A stretch of 64,000 nucleotides of DNA from NCBI GenBank assembly GCA_029624675.1, contig JARSSP010000013.1, positions 62,001-126,000 on the forward strand, given 5' to 3'. Positions 50,883-58,689 of this stretch are shown here, in pieces (position 1 is the first letter of the stretch; each line of letters begins with the position of its first letter). This DNA comes from Candidatus Contendibacter sp. (GTDB lineage Bacteria; Pseudomonadota; Gammaproteobacteria; Competibacterales; Competibacteraceae). The notes beneath the pieces are model-generated. The model made no database searches. It was given only the letters and a program-made list of their open reading frames with translations, and was not told the origin of the DNA. Made by a program: the position numbers and the translations under genes.

Positions 50883-51635
50883 ATGAAACCCTTCGCGGCG
50901 TTCGCCGCCGCCCTCGTCATCGCCTTCGCGCCCGCTGTCGCGCTGGCGCAGGAGGCCATTCGCGAGGTGCGGGTCCACTTTCCCCACGGCGCGTCGAGCA
51001 CGACCCTCACGGGAACCCTTCAGGGGCGCGAGATCATCGATTACAAGCTCGGCGCCGCCGCCGGCCAGCGGATGACGGTGACGCTGACCACGGACCACAC
51101 CGGCAACTACTTCAACCTCCTCGCGCCCGGTGAAACCGAAGTCGCCTTTTTCGTCGGCTCGACCGAGGGCAATCGCTTTGAGGGTAACTTGGCCAAGAGC
51201 GGCGACCAGACGATCCGCGTCTACCTGGTACGCAGCGCCGCCCGCCGCAATGAGACGACTCAGTACCAACTGAAGGTGGCGATCACCGGCGCCGCGCCCG
51301 GGCGGGAGGCGCCGGCTCACAGCCGGGACGCGAAAGTCCCCGGAACCGGTTACCACGCGACCGGCGACATCCCGTGTTCCATGGGCCACGGCCAGCCGAC
51401 CGGCTCCTGCCCCTTCGGCGTGAAGCGCGAAGGCAGCGGTTCCGGCGTCGTCACCGTGACCAAGCCCGACGGGCGGACCCGGGCGATCTTCTTCGACCGG
51501 GGACAAGCCACGGGCTACGACCGGAGCCAAGCCGATTCTGGCGAATTCCGGGCTTCCAAACAGGGCGATCTGAACATCATCCACATCGGCCGGGAGCGCT
51601 ACGAGATCCCGGATACGGTGATCTTTGGCGGATGA
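50883..51635 (+). CDS. Exported PliG-like protein with C-terminal PDGR/RYEI domain
   Basis: 250 residues. Signal peptide MKPFAAFAAALVIAFAPAVA. Residues about 25-140 match the fold and motifs of PliG-type inhibitors of g-type lysozyme: VRVHFPHGASSTTLTGTLQG, IIDYKLGAAAGQRMTVTLTT and SGDQTIRVYLVRSAARRNET. The last 90 residues are the domain shared with the protein at 50017-50676: IPCSMGHGQPTGSCPFGVKR, KPDGRTRAIFFDRGQATGYD, GRERYEIPDTVIFGG. The PliG assignment is from memory of the E. coli protein and needs a profile search. Confidence 0.75.
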   Translation: MKPFAAFAAALVIAFAPAVALAQEAIREVRVHFPHGASSTTLTGTLQGREIIDYKLGAAAGQRMTVTLTTDHTGNYFNLLAPGETEVAFFVGSTEGNRFEGNLAKSGDQTIRVYLVRSAARRNETTQYQLKVAITGAAPGREAPAHSRDAKVPGTGYHATGDIPCSMGHGQPTGSCPFGVKREGSGSGVVTVTKPDGRTRAIFFDRGQATGYDRSQADSGEFRASKQGDLNIIHIGRERYEIPDTVIFGG

Positions 51636-51664
51636 CGCGATCCGTTGTAGCGGCCCGGGACCCC

Positions 51665-51736
51665 AACCGTGGCCTTTATAATCAGAAAGAGGCGCAGGCA
51701 TTCCAGACGTCCTGGTGGCTGCTGGCCCGGCCTTGA
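51665..51736 (+). pseudogene. C-terminal fragment ending QTSWWLL, copy 2
   Basis: An open frame with no start: RGLYNQKEAQAFQTSWWLLA, stop shortly after. It parallels RAFETPWWLLSIP at 37893-38051, and both lie just upstream of an operator copy. The parent gene is not in the window. Confidence 0.55.
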
Positions 51737-51767
51737 GAGGGGTCGTTTGCACAGCCGCGAACCCGGC

Positions 51768-51828
51768 TGTCAGGAAAATCCTTACAGGAAAACCCCAATT
51801 TTCGTTGCAAGGCCCACAAAGCTATAAT
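51768..51828 (+). promoter_or_regulatory. Island operator-promoter, copy 4 (C25 protein gene)
   Basis: Exact dyad TGTCAGGAAAATCCTTACA at 51768-51786, followed by GGAAAACCCCAATTTTC, with a consensus -10 box TATAAT at 51823-51828, starting 36 bases after the dyad. The giant C25-protein gene starts 48 bases downstream. Confidence 0.7.
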
Positions 51829-51876
51829 TTTTTAGGGACCCTCTAACATCAAATCGGCGAGTCGAGCAAAAGAACC

Positions 51877-54800
51877 ATGTCAACTCTCACCACCTACTTC
51901 GCATCCGCCCGAGGTTGGCGGCTGATCGGTCCCGCGCTCGCGCTGGGCCTGCTCTTACTGCTGGCGTTACTTGCGCGACCCGCCGCCGCCTCCTGCGGCG
52001 GCGTGACCCCCGTCGGCACTGAGAGCGCACTCAACAGTGCGATTGCCGCCTACAATGCGGTGACGACGGCTCCGTGCGTCTTCACCATCCAGTTGACTGC
52101 TAACATCAACCTGACGGCCAGCACCACTGGAATCCAAAATGGTACCAACAACACGGGCGTGAGACTGGTGATCGAGGGCGCCGGCAACACCGTAAACGGC
52201 CAGAACACGAGCGGCGTCCGGCCCTTTAGCCTGGCTTCGTCAAATCGTAGGCGGGTTAGGTTCAACCAGATCACGATCACGGGCGGTTATGTTCCGGGCC
52301 AAGCGGGCGGTGGTATTGAGTCCCAAGGAGGGACTCTGAGAGTAACGAATAGCACCATCACCGGTAATCATGCTGACACTGGCGGCGGCATCTCAAATTG
52401 CTCTACTAATTGCGAGCTGATATTGGAAAACAGCACCATCAGCGGCAATCGTGCAGATTCCAGTTACGGTGGCGGCATCCGCGTTGGCGGAACTGCAACC
52501 ATCGATAGCAGCACGATCGTTGACAACCAAGCATGTAGCGCTTGCGGCGGCGCCCTCGCCGTAACAAGTGGCAATGCGACGGTGACCAACAGCATTCTCG
52601 CCAACAGCACTGACGGCAGCTCTAATGTCCCGGACTGTGCGTTTCCAGTTGGAGGCGCCACCGTCACTGACGGCGGCTATAACCTGGTCCAAGACCCCGG
52701 CAGATGCAGCTTTACCAACGGCGTCAACAACAACATCGTCGGCCAGGACCCGCAGCTCGATTCGCTGGCCAGCAACGGCGGCCCCACCCAGACCCACGCG
52801 CTGCTGCCGGGCAGCCCGGCCATCGACGCCGGCAGCACGACGCTGACGACGGATCAGCGCGGTGTGGACCGGCCACAGGGCGCGGCCGATGACATCGGCG
52901 CGTATGAGGTCGGCCCCCCCGCCGGTGACTACGGCGATGCGCCAAGCGGCGGCACGGTCGTCGGCGGCGTTGCGCGCAATTACGGCGCCCCGTCCCACCT
53001 CATTCCCGCCAGCTCAGTTCTACGGCTGGGCTCGACCTCCACCGATAGTGAACTGGGTCTCCAAGGCACGGTCGGCGCCAACGGCGACGACAACACGGGC
53101 GTCGACGACGAGACTGGCGTGATCCTGACCACCCGTTTCGGTAATGTGACCGCTCGCGTGACGGTTGAGTCGGGCTCCGGGAGTTTCGGAACGCTGTGCG
53201 GCTGGGTGGACGGCAGCAACGGCGGCGGCCTGAACGGGAGCTTCGACCCGGCCGAGGGCCAGTGTGTAGACCCTGCGACAAGCTGTGGCGCCAATAGCGC
53301 CTTTTCAAGAACATGTGATCTGACTTTTGACGTGAGCACGTTGTCTGCGGGCAGCATTAGCTACGCGCGCTTCCGGGTCTCGACCGATACGCTGACGACC
53401 GCCAGCGGCGGCGCCGGGACGGCAAGCGATGGCGAGGTGGAAGACTACCGCGTCCCCATCCAGGACCTGGACGCCGGCGATGCGCCGGGGACCCTCGGCA
53501 GTCCGGTCACCGTCGCGGGCGTCGCCAGAAGTTACAGTATAGCGACGCATGTCCTCTCGCCGAACCTCTATCTGGGCGCCGTCGCGCCCGACGCCGACGC
53601 CACCGATCTTTCCAATGCGACCGCCGACGGCGACGACACCACAAACACCGACGATGAGGAGGGCGTCGCGCTCGCCTACACGCCCGATGGGGTGGTCACC
53701 GCGGTGGTTACCGTGACCAATGACACCGGCGCGGCGGTCAGTCTCGCCGGTTGGATCGACGGCGCCAACTCGATCAACGGCGCCTTCGGCTTCAACGAGC
53801 GAAAGACCGCGACGGTTCCGGCCAGCGGCAACACCGCGGACTGCCAGGAGATCAGCGCCAGCCCGCGCCGGTTCCGCTGCACGCTCAGTTGGACATCGGG
53901 ACAGCTCTCGGCCTTGGCGCCCGGCGTGGTCACCTTCGCGCGCTTCCGGGTCTCGACGGCTACCCTCAACCCTACCGGTGCTGAGCCCGACGGCGAGGTG
54001 GAGGATTACCGCATCGATATCGCCGGCGATTTCGGCGATGCGCCGGCCAGCTATGGCGACCCCTCCCACACCATCCAGGCCAGCCCGTTGCTCTACCTCG
54101 GCGCCGTCGCCCCGGACGGCGAATCGAACAGCCAGCACGGGTCTGCCGCCAACAACGACGACAACAATGGCACCGACGACGAGGATGGCGTCACCTTCTC
54201 GACGCCGGCGGGCGGGGGCGCCAACGTCATCGCCAACGTCACGGTGACCAACAACACCGGCGGCGCCGTGACATTGTGCGGGTGGCTGGACGCCGACACC
54301 AGTAACGCCTTCGACCCGGGCGAGCAGCGTTGCGTCACTGTAACCGCCGCTGGAGCCACCACCGTTGCCCTGCCGGAATGGCTGGTCAGCAGCACGACCA
54401 CGCAGAATTACTACGCCCGTTTCCGGGTGTGCAGCACGGCCGCGCAATGCAACGTCCCGACCGGCGGGGCCAGTGACGGCGAAGTCGAGGACTACCGGAT
54501 CACCTACAACCCCACGCTCGCCACGGTGGGTAGTTTTGAGGTGAAGCCCACCCGCGTGGACAGCGTGCTCTCGGCGCTGGCGGGGAAGAACGGCGACCCG
54601 GCGGCCCTGCGGGCGTTGCTGGCGGCTTGGGACCCGGAGCTGGCCAAGCGCCTGGAGGGCGCCGACGCTGAAACCCTCGCGGCGGCGCTGCGCCACTACC
54701 TCGACCCCGACGGCGACGGCCAGGTGGCCGTGGTGCGCTGGGACACCCTGCAAGAACACGGCACGGTCGGCTTCTACGCCGAGCGCGCCGAGGGCGACGG

Positions 54801-57210
54801 CTGGACCCGCCTCAACGGCGGCCTGCTGCCCGGCTTGATCGATGCCCCGCAGGGCGGCGAATACTGGCTGTTCGACCCCGAGGTGACATCCGGCGCGCAC
54901 CGCTATCGGCTGGTAGAACTGGAAGCCTGGGGCAGCGAGCGCCTGCACGGGCCGTGGACGGTCCAGATCAGCCCGATCAGCACGGCGAGCGCCCGCACGC
55001 CGGCCCAAGCGACGCCGCCGTCGGCCGACGCGGAAGACGCCGACCGGTGGAGCGACTGGCGCGGCCTGGCCCAAGGGTTCGTCGCCCGCAAGCGGGTGCC
55101 GCCGCCCCCACCGGTGCAACCGCTGGCCGCGTCGGCTACCCCGCAAGCCGCGACGGCCCCCACCGGCGCGCTGTGGCTGCGCACCCAGGCCGAAGGGCTG
55201 TACCGGATTCCGACCGCCCAACTGGCCACGCTGCTGGGCGACAAGGAAGATCAGGTGCGCAAGTGGCTGAGCAAGGACAAGAAACTGGCGCTGGTCAACG
55301 CCGGCGCCCCCGTCCCCTGGTACTACGACGCCGCCAGCGACGCGCTGTACTTCGTCGCCCAGGAATACCGCACCCTGCACACCAACCACAACGCCTATCG
55401 TTTGGCCAAGGACAACGCCCCATCCCTGACCATGGCCGAGCGGACCGGCGCGGGACCGGCGGCCGGCAGTCCCGCCGGAACGTTCCGCGAAACGTTGCGG
55501 CTGGAACAGGACGAGACCTTCTCCCTGTGGTCCATCAAGGACGACACCGAGGCCGACTACTGGTTCTGGGATTACCTGTACGCCGGCACCACCCACGATG
55601 CCGTGACCGTACCGCTGGCCCTGCCCGGCGCGGCGACCAGCGGCCAGGGCCAACTGCGGATTCACCTGCGCGGCTGGACCGACTTCGAGCCAGGCAACGA
55701 CCACCGGGTCTCCGCCACGCTCAACGGCACGGCCCTTGGCGTCCTGGAATGGGACGGCTTCACCACGGCGGTGCTCACCGTCCCGTTCGATCAAGCCTTG
55801 CTGGCGAACGGCAACACCCTGAAGCTGCTCAGCCAGAAGATTAACGCGGCGGCCACCAACAACCCCGGCCAGTGGCTGGACCGGATCGAAGCGGCCTACC
55901 AGCGCGAACCGAAGGCCGAGAACGGGCAGTTGTGGCTGCACGGTCTGGCGGCGGGCGCGCACACCGTCGCCGGCTTTGCCAGCAACGCCATCCAGGTGAT
56001 CGAGGCGCCGGCCACGACCCAGGCGGTCTGGCGCCGCGATGTCACCATCGCCTCCGCCGGTTCCGGCTGGCAAGTCAGCTTCAACGCGCCGCAAGGGGGC
56101 GACTTCCTGGTGGTGGACGGCACGGCCCTGCGGACGCCGACGGCCGAGATCGATGCGACCTCGACCCTGGCCAAGGCCAACAACCGGGCGGATTATCTGA
56201 TCGTCGCCCCGCGCGCCCTGGCGCAAACCGCCAACGCGCTGGCCGGCTACCGCGCCGGGAACAACCGCAAGGTGGAAATCGCCTGGCTGGACGACATCTA
56301 CGACGAGTTCAGCTTTGGCCGCACCGACCCGCGCGCCATCAGCGACTTCCTGACCTACGTCTATCGCAACTGGAAGCGCGTACCGGAATACGTCGTGCTG
56401 CTCGGCAACGGCACCCTGGATCACAGGAACCGCAAGGGGTACGGCGACAGCCTGCTGCCGGTGCGGATGATGATGTCTCCTTGGGGGTTGCTCGTCTCCG
56501 ACCACCGCTACGTTGACATCAACGGCGACGGCCGATCCGAGTACGCCTTCGGGCGCATCCCGGCCACCACCGACGCCCAAGGGTTGGCCTATGTCCAAAA
56601 GGTGCAGTCTGCCACGCCGGCCCCGCGCCGCGCCGTGGTGGTCGCCGACAACCCGGACAGCGGCGGCGACTTCCACGCCAACGCCGCCCGTCAGGCGAAG
56701 GAATTACAAGGTCTTCTTGGCCGCGACAAGGTCACCACGTTCTACCACCCCACTGATGCGGTACGCACCGCCCTGACCAACTCCGCGACTTGGGAAGCGG
56801 CTTACCTCAGCTACGATGGGCACGGCTCGGCCCTGCAATTGGGCAACAACAGCGAAAACTTCCTGAAGCCCGACGATGCTCCAGCGTTGCGCAATAGCGC
56901 GCTGCCGGTGTTCGTGGCGCTGACCTGCGAAGCCGGCAATGGCGCGGTGCCCGGCTGGGGCGGCTCCGTGGCCGGCGCGCTGGCGCTTAACCCGAACGGC
57001 GGCGCGCTGGCTGCTCTGGCCCCGACTGGGGTGTCCCTGGACGCCGATGCGCAAGGGATCGGCTCGGCTTTTGCCGACTACCTGCTCGGTGGCCGCCTCA
57101 GTGTCGGCCAGGCCGCCCGCGAGGCGCAAATGCAAAGCGCTGGCCGCGTCGCGCCCTTCATGCTCGGCATTTACCAAATCCTGGGCGATCCCGCCGCGCA
57201 ACTGCCCTAA
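51877..57210 (+). CDS. Giant exported C25 (gingipain-like) peptidase with beta-helix and three GEVED domains
   Basis: 1777 residues. Signal or anchor segment (GPALALGLLLLLALLARPAA), then a parallel beta-helix (about 45-345: GGGIESQGGTLRVTNSTITG and similar turns, ending IGAYEVG). Three GEVED-type domains follow (about 349-525, 530-715, 717-877), each opening GDAP and closing SDGEVEDYR or PDGEVEDYR. Then comes a region with beta-sandwich character, and from about 1400 a caspase-fold peptidase of family C25: EYVVLLGNGTLDHRN, SYDGHGSALQLG (His1649) and FVALTCEAGNGAVPGW (Cys1684) form the catalytic dyad, ending MLGIYQILGDPAAQLP. It should act at the cell surface on proteins or peptides after basic residues. 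It lies directly upstream of the radical SAM peptide operon. Confidence 0.88.
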   Translation: MSTLTTYFASARGWRLIGPALALGLLLLLALLARPAAASCGGVTPVGTESALNSAIAAYNAVTTAPCVFTIQLTANINLTASTTGIQNGTNNTGVRLVIEGAGNTVNGQNTSGVRPFSLASSNRRRVRFNQITITGGYVPGQAGGGIESQGGTLRVTNSTITGNHADTGGGISNCSTNCELILENSTISGNRADSSYGGGIRVGGTATIDSSTIVDNQACSACGGALAVTSGNATVTNSILANSTDGSSNVPDCAFPVGGATVTDGGYNLVQDPGRCSFTNGVNNNIVGQDPQLDSLASNGGPTQTHALLPGSPAIDAGSTTLTTDQRGVDRPQGAADDIGAYEVGPPAGDYGDAPSGGTVVGGVARNYGAPSHLIPASSVLRLGSTSTDSELGLQGTVGANGDDNTGVDDETGVILTTRFGNVTARVTVESGSGSFGTLCGWVDGSNGGGLNGSFDPAEGQCVDPATSCGANSAFSRTCDLTFDVSTLSAGSISYARFRVSTDTLTTASGGAGTASDGEVEDYRVPIQDLDAGDAPGTLGSPVTVAGVARSYSIATHVLSPNLYLGAVAPDADATDLSNATADGDDTTNTDDEEGVALAYTPDGVVTAVVTVTNDTGAAVSLAGWIDGANSINGAFGFNERKTATVPASGNTADCQEISASPRRFRCTLSWTSGQLSALAPGVVTFARFRVSTATLNPTGAEPDGEVEDYRIDIAGDFGDAPASYGDPSHTIQASPLLYLGAVAPDGESNSQHGSAANNDDNNGTDDEDGVTFSTPAGGGANVIANVTVTNNTGGAVTLCGWLDADTSNAFDPGEQRCVTVTAAGATTVALPEWLVSSTTTQNYYARFRVCSTAAQCNVPTGGASDGEVEDYRITYNPTLATVGSFEVKPTRVDSVLSALAGKNGDPAALRALLAAWDPELAKRLEGADAETLAAALRHYLDPDGDGQVAVVRWDTLQEHGTVGFYAERAEGDGWTRLNGGLLPGLIDAPQGGEYWLFDPEVTSGAHRYRLVELEAWGSERLHGPWTVQISPISTASARTPAQATPPSADAEDADRWSDWRGLAQGFVARKRVPPPPPVQPLAASATPQAATAPTGALWLRTQAEGLYRIPTAQLATLLGDKEDQVRKWLSKDKKLALVNAGAPVPWYYDAASDALYFVAQEYRTLHTNHNAYRLAKDNAPSLTMAERTGAGPAAGSPAGTFRETLRLEQDETFSLWSIKDDTEADYWFWDYLYAGTTHDAVTVPLALPGAATSGQGQLRIHLRGWTDFEPGNDHRVSATLNGTALGVLEWDGFTTAVLTVPFDQALLANGNTLKLLSQKINAAATNNPGQWLDRIEAAYQREPKAENGQLWLHGLAAGAHTVAGFASNAIQVIEAPATTQAVWRRDVTIASAGSGWQVSFNAPQGGDFLVVDGTALRTPTAEIDATSTLAKANNRADYLIVAPRALAQTANALAGYRAGNNRKVEIAWLDDIYDEFSFGRTDPRAISDFLTYVYRNWKRVPEYVVLLGNGTLDHRNRKGYGDSLLPVRMMMSPWGLLVSDHRYVDINGDGRSEYAFGRIPATTDAQGLAYVQKVQSATPAPRRAVVVADNPDSGGDFHANAARQAKELQGLLGRDKVTTFYHPTDAVRTALTNSATWEAAYLSYDGHGSALQLGNNSENFLKPDDAPALRNSALPVFVALTCEAGNGAVPGWGGSVAGALALNPNGGALAALAPTGVSLDADAQGIGSAFADYLLGGRLSVGQAAREAQMQSAGRVAPFMLGIYQILGDPAAQLP

Positions 57211-57223
57211 TCGACCTGCCGCG

Positions 57224-57254
57224 CTCCCGCTCCCCACCCCATGGGGAGCGGGAG
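57224..57254. terminator. Strong GC-rich hairpin between the C25 gene and the peptide operon
   Basis: Perfect 12-base arms, ctcccgctcccc (57224-57235) and ggggagcgggag (57243-57254), with a 7-base loop, 14 bases after the C25 stop. No T-run follows (tcacacaggtc), so it is not a classical terminator; it may attenuate, protect the 3' end of the C25 message or be a dispersed palindrome. Transcription of the peptide operon may read through. Confidence 0.6.
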
Positions 57255-57286
57255 TCACACAGGTCATTTGATGAGGAGAAATCCCG

Positions 57287-57478
57287 ATGACTGATCACCC
57301 GCGAACCGACCATCCAGCGCACCCGCTGGCGCCCGATGCAAATCACCGGCGGAAACCCTACACCGCGCAGAAGATTCTGAGCGTGGAGGCACTGGAGGCG
57401 GTGGCTGCGACCTGCAATCCCCCAAGCGGGGGTTTCGGGAAAAGCGTACCTATCCCCTGTGGAACATCAGGTTCTTAA
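57287..57478 (+). CDS. Putative ribosomal peptide precursor (63 residues)
   Basis: A 63-residue peptide with a good ribosome site (GAGGAG 10 bases before ATG). The N-terminal half is His/Pro-rich and looks like a leader; residues 24-42 (PYTAQKILSVEALEAVAAT) read as an amphipathic helix of the kind recognised by PqqD-type proteins; the C-terminal core is CNPPSGGFGKSVPIPCGTSG plus a final Ser, with Cys43 and Cys58 and Gly/Ser/Pro-rich spacing. Its stop TAA is followed immediately by the ATG of the kinase gene (no gap), showing tight coupling. I do not recognise the family. That it is the substrate of the operon's radical SAM enzyme is inference from position. Confidence 0.65.
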   Translation: MTDHPRTDHPAHPLAPDANHRRKPYTAQKILSVEALEAVAATCNPPSGGFGKSVPIPCGTSGS

Positions 57479-58417
57479 ATGCCGGTGGCTGCGATCCGGG
57501 AAAATTCCGCTGTCCCTACCGATGATTCGCCGGGGCTTGGGGTAACCGCCATTCGTTTGGCCAGTGGCATTTACCGTTTCGACGATTTGAGCGAAGCACA
57601 GGCAATCACCCTGCGCCAGCGCTACAGCCAGTTTTTTTCAATTTCGCTGCCCCCCGGGGACTTGGCGCTAGCCGTCGAGATGCGCGAACTCACGCATCCC
57701 CTCTCCACAAACCCCGAGGCGTTCACCGTCGCTGGCGAGTACACGCCGATGCTGGAGCGGACACCCGACCAACTCACCGTCACCGGCATCAATTTTCAGG
57801 CCACCCTGCAATGGGGCGAACCGATGCGGGCGACGCTGGCGGTGGCGCGCGGACCGGATTCCGCTCTGATCAACGCCATCGAGAACTTCCTGCGCGTCGT
57901 TTCCGCCTACCGGGTCTTGAGCAAGGGCGGACTGCTGCTGCACAGCGCCGGCCTGGTGGTGGACGAGCAGGCTTACCTGTTCGCCGGCCAATCCGGCGCG
58001 GGCAAAACCACCTTGACCGGCAAGGCGCACCAAGCCGGGGCTGGCATCCTCAGCGATGACATCAACATCGCGCTGCCGGGCGAAGACGGGCGCTTTCGGG
58101 CCTATCCGGTTCCCTTCGCCGGCGACTTCGGCCAAACGCCCGATCGGCTCGCCCCCGGCGGTTATCCGCTGGCCGCGCTGTGCGTTCTGGAACAGGGCGG
58201 CGCGGTGACGCTGGAACCGTTGTCCAACGCGGCGGCGACGGCGCGGCTGGTCGCCGCCAGCCCGTTCGTCAACGCCGACCCCCATAAGAGTTCCGATCTG
58301 CTGGAAGCGGCCGCCCACCTGGTGCGCCTGGTTCCGGTACGGAAGCTGATCAGCCGCCGCGAAGATGATTTCAACCGGATCCATGGCCTGCTGCGAGAAC
58401 TGACCGATGACCGATGA
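57479..58417 (+). CDS. HprK-related kinase
   Basis: 312 residues. P-loop kinase of the HPr kinase/PEP carboxykinase fold: Walker A LFAGQSGAGKTTLTGKA at about residue 170, SDDINIALPG as second nucleotide or metal site, and FRAYPVPFAGDFG. Ser/Thr kinases of this kind occur next to PqqD-like and radical SAM genes (the so-called HPr-rel systems), presumably modifying or activating the peptide or a carrier. The N-terminal 150 residues are an unassigned domain. It overlaps the PqqD gene by 11 bases. Confidence 0.8.
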   Translation: MPVAAIRENSAVPTDDSPGLGVTAIRLASGIYRFDDLSEAQAITLRQRYSQFFSISLPPGDLALAVEMRELTHPLSTNPEAFTVAGEYTPMLERTPDQLTVTGINFQATLQWGEPMRATLAVARGPDSALINAIENFLRVVSAYRVLSKGGLLLHSAGLVVDEQAYLFAGQSGAGKTTLTGKAHQAGAGILSDDINIALPGEDGRFRAYPVPFAGDFGQTPDRLAPGGYPLAALCVLEQGGAVTLEPLSNAAATARLVAASPFVNADPHKSSDLLEAAAHLVRLVPVRKLISRREDDFNRIHGLLRELTDDR

Positions 58418-58676
58418 CCGTTTGACCCTGCGCCCCCAAGTCCGCTTCCGCGCTGTCGACGAGGAAGGCGTGATCGTCCACACCGAACGGGGGGTGGTGA
58501 TCGTCGTCAATGCCCTGGGCCTGCGGACCCTGGAACTGATCCGGGAACAAGGCTCCCGGCGGGCGGTGATCGAGCGGCTCACCGCCGAATACGATGCGCC
58601 GGAAGCCGCCATCGCCGCCGACCTGGACGCTTTCCTCGACCAAATGCGCGCGCAGCAACTCCTCGAAGCGGCCTGA
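58407..58676 (+). CDS. PqqD-like peptide chaperone
   Basis: 89 residues with the winged-helix PqqD/RRE layout: RLTLRPQVRFRAVDEEGVIV, TERGVVIVVNALGLRTLELI, and a C-terminal helix (IAADLDAFLDQMRAQQLLE). Proteins of this family bind the leader of ribosomal peptides and hand them to a radical SAM enzyme. The ATG at 58407 overlaps the kinase end in the sequence atgaccgatgaccg. The radical SAM gene follows after 13 bases. Confidence 0.88.
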   Translation: MTDDRLTLRPQVRFRAVDEEGVIVHTERGVVIVVNALGLRTLELIREQGSRRAVIERLTAEYDAPEAAIAADLDAFLDQMRAQQLLEAA

Positions 58677-58689
58677 CGGAGCCTGGGCC

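Noticed and set aside
53305..56676. 1123-codon minus-strand frame opposite the C25 gene
   Set aside because: Its composition (Val/Gly/Arg/Gln-rich, no motifs) is that of an antisense shadow of a high-GC gene with GEVED and C25 motifs.
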